64,000 nucleotides of DNA from Paenibacillus contaminans (GCF_003285015.1 NZ_QMFB01000012.1:62001-126000); one strand, 5' to 3'. Positions 26,381 through 34,674 are shown, counted from the stretch's first letter. Program-made: numbers and translations. The notes: generated by a model not told the origin, from the letters alone.

Positions 26381-27150
26381 TAATTAAACTGCCAGCAGCT
26401 TAAGCTTAAATTGCCGTATTGATAGCTCCGGTGAAGCAATTTGGCCTGCCGGTTCGCGTCGCCGGTCCCCATGGCAAGCAGCAGTGGAATAAAGTGCTCA
26501 TTTGTCGGCACCGCTTCTTGCGCATAAGGAGCCAGTTCTCTATAGTTGAACAGCGAATCGACATCCCACGCCTCCAGCTTGGCTTGAATCCAATTATCAA
26601 ACGCTTCGGCCCATCCGTCAATGCCTTCCGACTTCCAATTCAATTTACGCAAGTTGTGGACGGTTCCCCCGCTGCCGATGATCAGAATATCTTGTTTTCT
26701 AAGCTCGGACAGCGCTTTGCCAACCTGATACTGCTGCTCGTTAGTCAAATAACGGTTGACGGACAGCGCGACTACCGGAATATCCGCATCGGGATAAAGA
26801 AGCTTGAGAACGGCCCAAGCGCCGTGATCGAGCCCTCTTTCTTCATCCAGTACGCTCTGAATCCCATGCTTCGAAAATAACGATTGGATTTGATCGCTTA
26901 GCGCCCGATCCCCTTCGGCCGGATAAGTCATCCGATAAAGCTCGTCTTGAAATCCTCCGAAATCGTAAATGGTGCTGTACCGGCCTGCCGCACTCACCGT
27001 TTGCATAGATTGCTCCCAATGCGCTGAAAATAATACAATCGCTTTCGGTTTAGGCGTATGGGCAGCGAAATTTTTCAATAAAGCCGTGTATGCATTATCC
27101 TCAAGAACGATAGAAGGCGCACCGTGCGCGAAAAAATAAGATGGCATCAT
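26380..27150 (-). CDS. DODA-type extradiol ring-opening dioxygenase (YgiD-like)
   Basis: 256 residues. FFAHGAPS near the N-terminus, VLFSAHWE, GLDHGAWAVL and IIGSGGTVHNL provide the histidines and glutamate of the class III extradiol dioxygenase metal site. It would open a catechol-type ring with Fe(II) or Zn. ATG at 27150 is preferred: AAGGAG lies 11 bp upstream, while the GTG at 27162 would touch the ribosome site. It is coupled to the esterase gene, whose stop at 27159 precedes it by 8 bp. The stop codon is built at the MITE border, yet length is normal for the family. Confidence 0.88.
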   Translation of the reverse strand: MMPSYFFAHGAPSIVLEDNAYTALLKNFAAHTPKPKAIVLFSAHWEQSMQTVSAAGRYSTIYDFGGFQDELYRMTYPAEGDRALSDQIQSLFSKHGIQSVLDEERGLDHGAWAVLKLLYPDADIPVVALSVNRYLTNEQQYQVGKALSELRKQDILIIGSGGTVHNLRKLNWKSEGIDGWAEAFDNWIQAKLEAWDVDSLFNYRELAPYAQEAVPTNEHFIPLLLAMGTGDANRQAKLLHRSYQYGNLSLSCWQFN

Positions 27151-27158
27151 ATAGCGGT

Positions 27159-27818
27159 TCACTCCTTATTCGTATTGATACCGGCATCCGATTCAAGCCA
27201 TCTCACAAAGTCCCGTTGATTCTCCTCTGAGACGCCGTGATCGGTCGGATACAGGTTAAAAGTCAGATGGGACGTTTGATCTTGAAAATAAGCCGCCGTC
27301 TCCTGTCCGATCCGGACCGGGAATACCGAATCGAATTCCCCGTGGGAAATAAATACGGACGTATTTTTGACGGATTGCAAGGAATATTCGGTCTTAACAA
27401 ATGCCGGCACATACCCGTTCAACGCCACGATTCCTTTCAGCTGATCCCCCATTGTAAGCGCAAGCGTCATGGACAAGATAGCGCCTTGGCTAAAACCGAA
27501 CAAATAACGCTTGTTCGCATCGACCGGATACTTCTCCGTCGCATACCGGATAAATGCCTCCAGATTTTGAACGGCCTGATCGAACAATTCCCGAATCGGG
27601 TTGCCCAAGCTTTTGAGCTCATAATATTGATACCCGTTACCCAGCGTAAGATTGCCTCTAATATTGATGATAATGAATTCGGATGCCAGCGGAGCCGCCA
27701 AGCCGAGCATATTTTTCTCATTGGAGCCTTTGCCGTGAAGCGTGAAAATGACAGGGTATTTTCTGTCCGGTTCCATATTGGCCGGCATATGAATGTCATA
27801 CAGGTAAGCTGGTTTCAT
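27159..27818 (-). CDS. Alpha/beta hydrolase, carboxylesterase/phospholipase type (MhqD-like)
   Basis: 219 residues. LHGKGSNEKN forms the oxyanion loop, GFSQGA carries the nucleophile Ser, HGEFDSVFPV the Asp and TDHGVS the His, as in the carboxylesterase/phospholipase family that includes B. subtilis MhqD (YodD). ATG at 27818 follows GAGGAG. In Firmicutes such esterases occur with ring-cleaving dioxygenases in quinone/catechol stress operons; the same pairing is seen here. Confidence 0.87.
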   Translation of the reverse strand: MKPAYLYDIHMPANMEPDRKYPVIFTLHGKGSNEKNMLGLAAPLASEFIIINIRGNLTLGNGYQYYELKSLGNPIRELFDQAVQNLEAFIRYATEKYPVDANKRYLFGFSQGAILSMTLALTMGDQLKGIVALNGYVPAFVKTEYSLQSVKNTSVFISHGEFDSVFPVRIGQETAAYFQDQTSHLTFNLYPTDHGVSEENQRDFVRWLESDAGINTNKE

Positions 27819-27952
27819 GATGGATCTCCTCACTTATGATTTATTAGGCTTGGCTTTCGGCTGATCAACTATATATTAGTAATAATAATTTATATTTTAT
27901 ATAAGTAATTTATCTCACATGGCACTAGCATGTCAATAGTAAAATTGTTAAT

Positions 27953-27964
27953 ATGAATATATAT
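27953..27964. promoter_or_regulatory. Palindrome in the esterase/XRE divergent region
   Basis: GAATATATATTC is a perfect 12-bp palindrome in an AT-rich 180-bp gap between the divergent esterase and XRE-cupin genes. Because the region is AT-rich, chance is possible. Confidence 0.35.
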
Positions 27965-28001
27965 TCTCTATTGCAAATATTATGGGGGACGAGTGAATAC
28001 A

Positions 28002-28553
28002 ATGGACATCGGTTCTAACATACGGGCAATCCGCAAACGGAAAAATATTACAATCGCGCAAATTTGCGAGGAAACCGGCTTATCCCAAGGCTTCTTAAGC
28101 CAGGTGGAAACGAATAAAACGTCTCCTTCGATCGCCACGCTTGAAAACATCGCCGCTGCGTTGAAAGTACCTTTGGCTTATTTGCTGCTGAAAAAAGAAG
28201 AACGCATGTGCATCGTGCGCAAAGAGGAACGGAAGATGACGACTAGCGGCGGCGGGAATTTAAAGGTGGAGCACCTGAGCTCTACGACAAACGTCAAAAT
28301 GATGCTCGTCGAGTTCCCGCCCGGAGCCTCTACCGGCGATGCTCCGCATGCGCATGAGGGCGAAGAAGTACATGTTGTGATTAAGGGGAACATCTACGCA
28401 GAGCAAGGAGAAGATTCGGCCGAGTTCGGCGAGGGCGATTCGTTTTCGTGGAACGCCTGCACGCCTCATTTTGTGAAAAATATCGGCGACGAGCCCGCCA
28501 TTGTCCTTATTTCCGTATATACGGAAACGAATCATACGGGGGATTTCTTCTGA
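28002..28553 (+). CDS. XRE-family regulator with C-terminal cupin domain
   Basis: 183 residues. Residues ~1-65 are a lambda-repressor-type HTH (IRAIRKRKNITIAQICEETGLSQGFLSQVE). Residues ~90-183 are a cupin (PHAHEGEEVHVVIKGNIYAEQ...HFVKNIGDEPAIVLIS) with histidines for a metal or small ligand. Start: ATG 28002 with GAG 8 bp upstream; GTG at 27993 is possible. Divergent from the esterase-dioxygenase pair, which it may control. Confidence 0.9.
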   Translation: MDIGSNIRAIRKRKNITIAQICEETGLSQGFLSQVETNKTSPSIATLENIAAALKVPLAYLLLKKEERMCIVRKEERKMTTSGGGNLKVEHLSSTTNVKMMLVEFPPGASTGDAPHAHEGEEVHVVIKGNIYAEQGEDSAEFGEGDSFSWNACTPHFVKNIGDEPAIVLISVYTETNHTGDFF

Positions 28554-28561
28554 GATTTCAA

Positions 28562-28606
28562 AAAACGGGGCACCCCTTTGAATGACATGGGTGCCCCGTT
28601 TTTTTA
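28562..28606. terminator. Strong bidirectional terminator
   Basis: AAAACGGGGCACCC and GGGTGCCCCGTTTT are perfect 14-bp arms with T tracts on both strands, between the convergent XRE-cupin gene (stop 28553) and LLM gene (stop 28611). Confidence 0.95.
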
Positions 28607-28610
28607 TTCA

Positions 28611-29657
28611 CTAAGCGACATCGTTCCTCGTAGCTTTTCGTACGGCAGGCGCGATCTCCGTCGCCAGCCGTTCAATGTTTTCGGCAATTTTGCCGAACGG
28701 GATTCCGCCGATATCCATTTGGGCGATAAACCGCTGATGGCCGAACAACTCGTGCTGGTGCAATATTTTCTCGATAATCTGCTGGGAGCTTCCTACAAAT
28801 AGCGCCGTCTCCGGCGCGGACATTCGATCGTAATCGCCTCTGGACAGATGGGCGCTCATTCCGCGCTGCCGGTTGACCTCCGCCCAATAGTTCACATAGT
28901 ACGGATAATATTCCTCTCTGGCCTGCTCAGTCGTATCTGCGATAAACGTATGCCCCGTCACGGCGACCTTCAGCTTCTCCGGCGGGTGCCCCGCTTGAAG
29001 CGCAGACTGCCGGTACAGCTCGACGAACGGCTTGAACCGGAGCGGATCGCCGCCAAGTATCGCCAATGCTAGATTGGTTCCCAATCTGCCAGCACGTACC
29101 GCACTCTCCGGCGTGCCTCCGACACCGACCCAAAGCGGGATTTCATCCTGCTCGGGCCGCGGCGCAATATCGGCATTCTGGAAGGAAGGACGATGACGGC
29201 CGGTCCACGATACTTTCCCGGATTCGTTCAGCTTTAGAAACAGCTCCAGATGCTCTTCGAATAACTCGTCGTAATCGTTCATATCGTACCCGAATAAAGG
29301 GAAAGACTCGATAAACGCTCCGCGCCCGGCAATAATTTCCGCCCTGCCGTCCGACAAAAGATCGAGCGTGGCAAAATCCTCGAACAAACGAACCGGATCT
29401 ACCGTATTCAACACAGTTGTCGCCGACGTCAATTTAATGCGCTTCGTTGCTTGAGCGATCGCCGAGAGGACTACCGCCGGGGCCGATACCGCATATTCCA
29501 GACGATGATGCTCGCCTACGCCGAAAACGTCAAGTCCGGCTTCATCCGCCATTTTCGCAGCCTCTATGATTTCACGGATACGCTGTTTGGCGCTAATGGT
29601 TACCCCCGTATGCGGATTCCGGCACAGATCGGCTAACGTGTATACCCCAATTTCCAT
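28611..29657 (-). CDS. LLM-class flavin-dependent oxidoreductase
   Basis: 348 residues. GVYTLADLCRNPHTG, GVGEHHRLEYAVSAPAVVL, RIKLTSATTVLNTVDPVR and GRAEIIAGRG are the standard blocks of the luciferase-like family. ATG ATG at 29660/29657 follow GAGGAG; 29657 has the better spacing. It starts just past the stop of the CatE-like gene (29668), so the two are probably co-transcribed. Together with the nearby dioxygenases it fits aromatic-compound or quinone detoxification. Confidence 0.9.
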   Translation of the reverse strand: MEIGVYTLADLCRNPHTGVTISAKQRIREIIEAAKMADEAGLDVFGVGEHHRLEYAVSAPAVVLSAIAQATKRIKLTSATTVLNTVDPVRLFEDFATLDLLSDGRAEIIAGRGAFIESFPLFGYDMNDYDELFEEHLELFLKLNESGKVSWTGRHRPSFQNADIAPRPEQDEIPLWVGVGGTPESAVRAGRLGTNLALAILGGDPLRFKPFVELYRQSALQAGHPPEKLKVAVTGHTFIADTTEQAREEYYPYYVNYWAEVNRQRGMSAHLSRGDYDRMSAPETALFVGSSQQIIEKILHQHELFGHQRFIAQMDIGGIPFGKIAENIERLATEIAPAVRKATRNDVA

Positions 29658-29667
29658 CATGCTCTCC

Positions 29668-30528
29668 TCATTCGCCCTTAGCTTCAATCGTTAATCGAAT
29701 CCGATTGCCCGCCGGGTCGCTCGTAAAATATCCGTTTGACTCTTTCTCCACCGGCGCACCGGATTGCTCCAATCGCCCGATCGCCCCTTGCCGGGCCGCG
29801 TCATCGGGGAACACGATCGTATACCAGTTCAGACCGACCATATTCCGCGGCGGAGTCGGCGCCCCGGCGCCCTGCCACGTGTTCACTGCAATATGGTGGT
29901 GGTACCCTCCCGTAGACATGAAAACCGCTTGCGGGTAATAAGACACCGTCTTAAACTCAAGCACGTCGTTATAAAAACGCTCCGCTTGCTTCAAATCTCC
30001 GACATGAAGATGGATATGGCCCATGATCGTTCCCGCAGGAAGACCGCTCCACGGCTCGCTGCTTGCCTCAAGAATCCCTCTCGCGTCGAGCTGAAGCGTC
30101 GCCATTTCCACGGAGCCGTTTTTCCAATTCCACTCCGATGAAGGGCGATCCCGATAAACTTCAATCCCGTTCCCTTCGGGATCCGTGATGTACAAGGCCT
30201 CGCTCACATAATGATCCGCCGCCCCGAACGGATAGTTAGTCTGAATCAAATGCCGCAGAAAAACGGCAAGATCGGCACGCGTCGGAAGCAGCAGCGCAAA
30301 ATGGTACAGCCCCGAATGACGCCCGGCAAGCGGAATGACATCCTTCGGCTGCTCGAGCGTCACCAACGGCGACACCCCGTCGGCCGTTAACACGGCATGC
30401 TCCGCCGATTTTTCCTGCACCTTCAAGCCAATAATCGTCTCGTAAAAGGACACCGTGCGTTCCAGTTCTTTTACTTTCATATTGATCTCGCCGACCGTCA
30501 CATTCGGGCTTTGATGAAATTTATCCAT
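29668..30528 (-). CDS. VOC-family ring-cleaving dioxygenase (CatE-like)
   Basis: 286 residues made of two tandem vicinal-oxygen-chelate modules (residues ~12-130 and ~165-280). The metal ligands of type I extradiol dioxygenases appear as VGEINMKV / LYHFALL / GNGIEVYRDRP and GHIHLHVGDL / YHHHIAVN. It resembles catechol-2,3-dioxygenase CatE of Bacillus. ATG at 30528 is chosen; GTG at 30537 sits too close to AGGG. Upstream lies a perfect ACTATAC-TT-GTATAGT palindrome. Confidence 0.87.
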   Translation of the reverse strand: MDKFHQSPNVTVGEINMKVKELERTVSFYETIIGLKVQEKSAEHAVLTADGVSPLVTLEQPKDVIPLAGRHSGLYHFALLLPTRADLAVFLRHLIQTNYPFGAADHYVSEALYITDPEGNGIEVYRDRPSSEWNWKNGSVEMATLQLDARGILEASSEPWSGLPAGTIMGHIHLHVGDLKQAERFYNDVLEFKTVSYYPQAVFMSTGGYHHHIAVNTWQGAGAPTPPRNMVGLNWYTIVFPDDAARQGAIGRLEQSGAPVEKESNGYFTSDPAGNRIRLTIEAKGE

Positions 30529-30579
30529 GCTCGGCACATCCCTGTCATGTATTTGTTTTAAACTTTAATTTCGTAAGTA

Positions 30580-30595
30580 ACTATACTTGTATAGT
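30580..30595. promoter_or_regulatory. Palindromic operator upstream of CatE-like gene
   Basis: ACTATAC-TT-GTATAGT, 7-bp perfect arms, lies about 50 bp upstream of the CatE-like start. GTATA/TATAC half-sites of this kind are known from operators of DUF24 (YodB/QsrR-type) quinone-sensing repressors; which regulator binds here is not known. Confidence 0.5.
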
Positions 30596-30750
30596 AATTC
30601 ATGACGGCGCGATTGTAAAGAGCAATATTACGAACGCGGCACTGCCGGCACTTTGACGACCAAACGGCGCACTACTCCTAATATGCCAAAAAGAGCCTGT
30701 CCGATTCATGGAAGGCTTGCAGGAGGAGCACATTTCAGGAGGTAATCGCT

Positions 30751-30912
30751 TTGACTCTTATTGACGTTCCGGATAAAGGGTACATACGATTGGTAAATCA
30801 TATGGGTTATGCGATTCTCGATATGATGAAAACGTTGGTTCCGGTTACGGCCGAATTCCATTGGAATGGAAAAAACCGGGAGCCGCTAAAGCTTCCGGTC
30901 TTTTTAACATGA
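30751..30912 (+). CDS. Small ORF resembling the N-terminus of ThyX
   Basis: 53 codons starting with TTG 8 bp behind a perfect AGGAGG (30737-30742). The first part, VPDKGYIRLVNHMG, resembles the N-terminal strand of flavin-dependent thymidylate synthase (typically DKGYVRLVDHMGDD). After that the similarity stops (YAILDMMKTLVPVTAEFHW) and the frame ends inside a terminator hairpin. It may be a gene remnant or a real small protein. The rest of the 385-bp gap (30541-30925) holds only the operator at 30580 and this ORF. Confidence 0.45.
   Translation: MTLIDVPDKGYIRLVNHMGYAILDMMKTLVPVTAEFHWNGKNREPLKLPVFLT
30875..30905 (+). terminator. Terminator at the end of the small ThyX-like ORF
   Basis: ACCGGGAGC pairs with GCTTCCGGT (one G-U pair) and is followed by TTTTT on the + strand; it overlaps the last codons of the small ORF. 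Confidence 0.8.
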
Positions 30913-30925
30913 CTGCCGCTCACGG

Positions 30926-31285
30926 TTATACGACAGGCGGCGTGCAAATCAGCAGCATATTGCCTTCAGGATCAAAGACATGGCAGCCGCGCATCCCGTC
31001 CGGGAACGGTTGAATGCCGTCTGTTTTTACGCCTTTTTGCGTCAGCTCCTCGAAGGCTATATCCACATCGGGGGTTTCAAAGAAAAAAACGGAATACGGC
31101 AGCGGCGTAATGTCCTCATGATGCGATTGCAGTAAAATCAGACTGGTCCCTTCCATTTTGAACTCAAGGAAGTCGTCGCCCTCTGCCGCTATTTCGAATG
31201 GGAAAACAGTGGTATACCACTCCTTCCCTTTCTTCAGGTCTTTCAGATGAATGAAACAAGTGTTGATTCGATTGCGGATGTACAT
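30926..31285 (-). CDS. VOC-family (glyoxalase-like) protein
   Basis: 119 residues forming one vicinal-oxygen-chelate unit: TCFIHLKDLKKGKEWYTTVF, DFLEFKMEG, PYSVFFFETPDVDIAFEEL and GCHVFDPEGNML. The metal position after FDPEGN is L rather than E, so a binding role is as likely as catalysis. Start at 31285. It precedes the ECF sigma factor gene on the same strand in the downstream direction; no close operon partner. Confidence 0.85.
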   Translation of the reverse strand: MYIRNRINTCFIHLKDLKKGKEWYTTVFPFEIAAEGDDFLEFKMEGTSLILLQSHHEDITPLPYSVFFFETPDVDIAFEELTQKGVKTDGIQPFPDGMRGCHVFDPEGNMLLICTPPVV

Positions 31286-31365
31286 TTACAAAACTCCTCT
31301 CAAAATATTCTCCATCACTTCATACACGAATCAAATCCGCCAAACGATACGGTACGTTGAAAAAA

Positions 31366-32061
31366 TTATTCGGCCATTACCGTAAAGGCATTTCCCTCGG
31401 GATCGTAGAATGAAAAATGCAGCTTGCCCCGCAGCGAAAGTCGCTCTGCGCGGATGCCCGCTTGGATCAGGTGACGATACGCTGCCGCTATCGCCATGGG
31501 CTCTTGTAAGCGAAATGCGGCTAAAAACCGCTGAATCAAGGAGGTTTGCTCTTCCATGTTTTTGCTTGAGAGCCGGGCGGCCTTCGATGCCGCGTCTTGT
31601 TCTTGTCCAAGGGCGGCTAGCCGCTTGCGCGCTCGATGGAGTGCGGCTTTGGCCGCTCCTTCCGTAGTCTCCAGCATGTCCGCAATTTCCCGGGAGCTAT
31701 AGCCGAAAACATCCGCCAGTAAAACCACCACCGCCTGGAATGGCGGAACTGAGGAAACCAAAAGCTCCAAAGAATCCTTGATATCGATCGAATACTCGTC
31801 CAAATCGGCGGATAGTGCCTCGTAGCCGTCCGGCAGGCCTACATTGGCTTTTCTTTTTCGGCATTCATCGATCCAGGCGTTCGAAGCGATCCGGAACAAA
31901 AACGCCCTCGGCGCCGGATGCGCCACTAGCTTCGCTTGCGCTTTAAGCGCTTTCATTATCGTGTCTTGATACAAATCGTCTGCATCCCACGGCGTCCCTG
32001 TCAGCATACGGCAGTAGCTGCGCAAATCGGATTCAAACTTTAAGATGAACTGATCGAACAT
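31366..32061 (-). CDS. ECF RNA polymerase sigma factor
   Basis: 231 residues. Sigma-2 region: SYCRMLTGTPWDADDLYQDTIMKALK and APRAFLFRIASNAWIDECRKRK. Sigma-4 region: VPPFQAVVVLLADVFGYSSREIADMLETTEGAAKAALHRARKRL. A ~60-residue C-terminal extension (SLIQRFLAAFRLQEP...GKLHFSFYDPEGNAFTVMAE) is typical of extended ECF types with a SnoaL-like tail that tunes activity in place of an anti-sigma factor. ATG at 32061 follows AAAGG. No anti-sigma gene is adjacent, which agrees with that type. Confidence 0.88.
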   Translation of the reverse strand: MFDQFILKFESDLRSYCRMLTGTPWDADDLYQDTIMKALKAQAKLVAHPAPRAFLFRIASNAWIDECRKRKANVGLPDGYEALSADLDEYSIDIKDSLELLVSSVPPFQAVVVLLADVFGYSSREIADMLETTEGAAKAALHRARKRLAALGQEQDAASKAARLSSKNMEEQTSLIQRFLAAFRLQEPMAIAAAYRHLIQAGIRAERLSLRGKLHFSFYDPEGNAFTVMAE

Positions 32062-32190
32062 ATCGGCAGCCTTTCTTTATTATGCTTATGCCTAGACTAA
32101 TCCATTTTTTCCGAATAGCAATTTCAGTCAGGTTATATCCGAATTCCCTCGGTATAATGATGGTAAGGAGGATGGCATGGTAAACAGTGA

Positions 32191-32448
32191 GGTTATAATG
32201 GAGATTTCAATAATTTTGTTGAATTGCATGCCAACGGATCATATTTCATGCATTTATTTATTGGAGATACAATCCAACCGTTACAACAACCTTATTTTTA
32301 TTTGGATACCGCGAATATCGAGCTCGCTTACTACTCGTTACTAAATAAGGGGGTACATGTATCAGAGCTTATCCATTATTCCGATCATTCCGGTTTTGTA
32401 TTTACCGACTTGGATGGCAACAAGGTAGGGATGTCCCATTTTAACTAG
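32191..32448 (+). pseudogene. VOC-family gene remnant, N-terminus missing
   Basis: The frame reads GYNGDFNNFVELHANGSY and later YFYLDTANIELAYYSLLNKG...FVFTDLDGNKVGMSHFN, the second half of a VOC domain. Upstream, this frame meets a TGA at 32188 and no proper start follows; a good ribosome site (AAGGAGG near 32165) and ATG at 32177 lie in another frame. This looks like a frameshift or 5' deletion of a ~120-residue gene. A short product from TTG 32224 cannot be excluded. Confidence 0.55.
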
Positions 32449-32494
32449 ATCATGAGCAGCAAACACGCTACCGTGGTAATTGATAACCATTTCT

Positions 32495-33385
32495 TTATCG
32501 GGCTATGACTGGGATGCATATATCCATTTCCATAGCGGATTTATCAAAACATCTTTCGTCGTACACTTCCATTTCATACGTCCCTGCATGCTCCATATTA
32601 CTTTTGGGGAACCATTCTTGAAAGATATACCGCCACGTATTTTGAATCGCATTTGAAAAATCTTCTATACGAGCTTTAGGCGTTGTAAATACTGCAAATT
32701 TTTGTTTGCCGAACAACCTGCTAACCATAGGATCAGGCACCCTTCCTTGGATATCTGTCTCATAACCAATCAGGTAAGTGAAACTCCCGTGTCTTTGTCT
32801 CTCGAAGTCTGTAAGTATATTTAGTCTCCGATTTGGGTTTATTTTGTTCGGGATTTTTTCGCCCAGCCTATTTTCAAAATAGTTTCCAATAAACGGAGGA
32901 ATATCGTTAAAACTCTGATTATCTATGGCCGTAGTTTTTAGCTGATAGCCCATCCATTTAAAATCGTCTATCGTAATCATTCGCGGTTCCATCACAGCGC
33001 CTCCTGTATGTTTAGATAGAGTCAGTCGGTTTAACGTGGCTCTTTTATAAATAGCGGTGTCGTCCTCATTCAAACGAAACATTTTAGGACTCACTTTAAA
33101 AAATTTCTTGAACGCTCTGGAGAACGTCTCATGATTGTTATAGCCACATCCAAAGGCGATTTCGACAACCTTTAGTTTACTTGTTAGCAGCAAATTCGCA
33201 GCTTCAGATAAACGTCTTCTTTTGATGTAATCTCCAACCGTTATGCCAACCAGCACATGAAACGTCCTGTGATAGTGATATTCTGAGAATGTTGCTATAT
33301 CGGCGAGTTCTTTTAATGTAAGCTCGGCAAATAGATTTTCCTCCATGAAATCGATCGTTTTCTGAATTCGTTCCATGTATGGCAT
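32495..33385 (-). CDS. AraC-family regulator with GyrI-like effector domain
   Basis: 296 residues. The N-terminal ~105 residues are two AraC HTH motifs (LTLKELADIATFSEYHYHRTFHVL; VVEIAFGCGYNNHETFSRAFKKFF). Residues ~130-296 form a GyrI-like/SOUL-type effector-binding domain (MEPRMITIDDFKWMGYQLKT...), the arrangement of Rob/SoxS-like and BltR-type drug sensors. ATG at 33385 follows GGAGGG. The target operon is unknown. Confidence 0.9.
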   Translation of the reverse strand: MPYMERIQKTIDFMEENLFAELTLKELADIATFSEYHYHRTFHVLVGITVGDYIKRRRLSEAANLLLTSKLKVVEIAFGCGYNNHETFSRAFKKFFKVSPKMFRLNEDDTAIYKRATLNRLTLSKHTGGAVMEPRMITIDDFKWMGYQLKTTAIDNQSFNDIPPFIGNYFENRLGEKIPNKINPNRRLNILTDFERQRHGSFTYLIGYETDIQGRVPDPMVSRLFGKQKFAVFTTPKARIEDFSNAIQNTWRYIFQEWFPKSNMEHAGTYEMEVYDERCFDKSAMEMDICIPVIAR

Positions 33386-33491
33386 CCCATTCCCTCCACC
33401 GGTAAGTTACCAATAATGTTAACATCTTCATCCGGTATTTCCTTGACGATTTTTGCTGATTATTATTTTTTTCAAACCACCCAAGTTCACA

Positions 33492-33573
33492 AGGATAAAC
33501 GGCTTCGCCGTCCTCAACGCTTTCGAAGAAAGCGGCCTCGTAAGCATAAGCTGAGGACAGGTGCGTTTACCGG
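33492..33573. repeat. Structured intergenic repeat, copy A
   Basis: Nested stems: TAAACG (33496) with CGTTTA (33564), hairpin CGGC-TT-GCCG, GTCCTCA (33510) with TGAGGAC (33552), inner hairpin CGCTTTC-GAA-GAAAGCG (33518-33534). The same sequence and fold recur at 47927 and 54053. A terminator-like hairpin lies ~50 bp to its right. It fills the 404-bp gap between the AraC and DapA-family genes. Confidence 0.75.
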
Positions 33574-33621
33574 TGAAATATAAGCCCTTGATATGTGGAA
33601 CATATTTGTATTTGTTCAAAA

Positions 33622-33664
33622 AAAGAAGCCCCCTCACCACTTTATAGTGGTTTGAGGCTTCTTT
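33622..33664 (-). terminator. Terminator downstream of the DapA-family gene
   Basis: AAGAAGCCTCAAACCACT pairs imperfectly with AGTGGTGAGGGGGCTTCTT and is followed by seven T on the - strand. Its CCACT/AGTGG core also occurs in the hairpins at 842, 7197 and 12632. Confidence 0.75.
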
Positions 33665-33789
33665 ACCCAAATATAGGAACTATACACCATTAATCCTTTT
33701 GTCTCGGATAGAACCACGTCGAATTTCAGCATACCGAACAATCGATCGATATGCGGAAAAATTGAAAGTCGTCGTAATTGCCCGGAGCT

Positions 33790-34674
33790 TTATATCGCCC
33801 CGGCCTTCTCGGCTTGCCGATAACCTGTCAAGACTTCGCGAACACGGAGATTGTCTGAAGGCAGCAGCGGGCTCCGGACTTCATCGCTTGCGAATATGCC
33901 CAAGTGTTTAAAAAGAGCTTTAGTCGTAGGAATTTCATCGCCCGGACCGAACATGCTGATGAACGGCAATAGCTTGCGGCTGTAAATATCGAAGCTTTCC
34001 TCGAATTTCCCTTCGCGGTGCAGCTCCCAGCATGTGCGGAACGCTTCCGGAAAGATAATCGGCGCGATAATCATATTCCCGTCGACCCCCGCCACAAATG
34101 CTCGGTAGCAAATAATATCGTCGCCGCCAAAAACCGTCAAAGCCGTCCGAGTCTTCAGCTGGCGAATTTTCTCGAAGCTGTGGTCGGTCATTTTAATCGC
34201 CTTCACTTGAGGCACCGCCTCGGACAATTGGATCAAATCGTTGGTAGTAAAACGCGTGCTTGTCGTTACCGGATTATCGTAGAAAACGATATCTAGACCG
34301 GTTCGCTCGGCGAGCTTCCCGACATAATCCACAACCATACTCAAGGAATTCGGAAAATAATACGGGCTCGGCACAAGCGCCGCTTTTACACCCGATTCGG
34401 ACGCCGCGAGGCCGATCTCCACCGCCTCCTCCAGACATGTATGGCCCAACCCGACTACAATCTCTTTGCCTGCCGGTATGTTAGCCGAAAAATAACGGAC
34501 AATTTCAATCCTTTCTTTCGCGGTTAAAGCAGGAGCTTCCCCGGTGCTTCCGCACACCACGTAGCCTTCCAGATAATCGACGGTTTTTTGAATCAGCCTG
34601 TCGAAGCTTATGTAATCAATGTTTCCGTTAACAAACGGGGTGGGAATTACGGGAATATTACCTTGCAATGCCAT
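33790..34674 (-). CDS. DapA-family aldolase/lyase (dihydrodipicolinate synthase-like)
   Basis: 294-residue TIM-barrel of the DHDPS/N-acetylneuraminate lyase superfamily: GSTGE (42-46), catalytic Tyr132 in FYDNP and Schiff-base Lys161 in AIKMTD. GGDD replaces the usual GxxxD part after strand 7. ATG at 34674 lies 9 bp after GGAGG; the ATG at 34683 would abut it. No lysine-pathway genes are nearby and the gene is divergent from an IclR regulator, so a catabolic aldolase for a sugar acid or a hydroxy-oxo acid is more likely than lysine synthesis. Confidence 0.88.
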   Translation of the reverse strand: MALQGNIPVIPTPFVNGNIDYISFDRLIQKTVDYLEGYVVCGSTGEAPALTAKERIEIVRYFSANIPAGKEIVVGLGHTCLEEAVEIGLAASESGVKAALVPSPYYFPNSLSMVVDYVGKLAERTGLDIVFYDNPVTTSTRFTTNDLIQLSEAVPQVKAIKMTDHSFEKIRQLKTRTALTVFGGDDIICYRAFVAGVDGNMIIAPIIFPEAFRTCWELHREGKFEESFDIYSRKLLPFISMFGPGDEIPTTKALFKHLGIFASDEVRSPLLPSDNLRVREVLTGYRQAEKAGAI

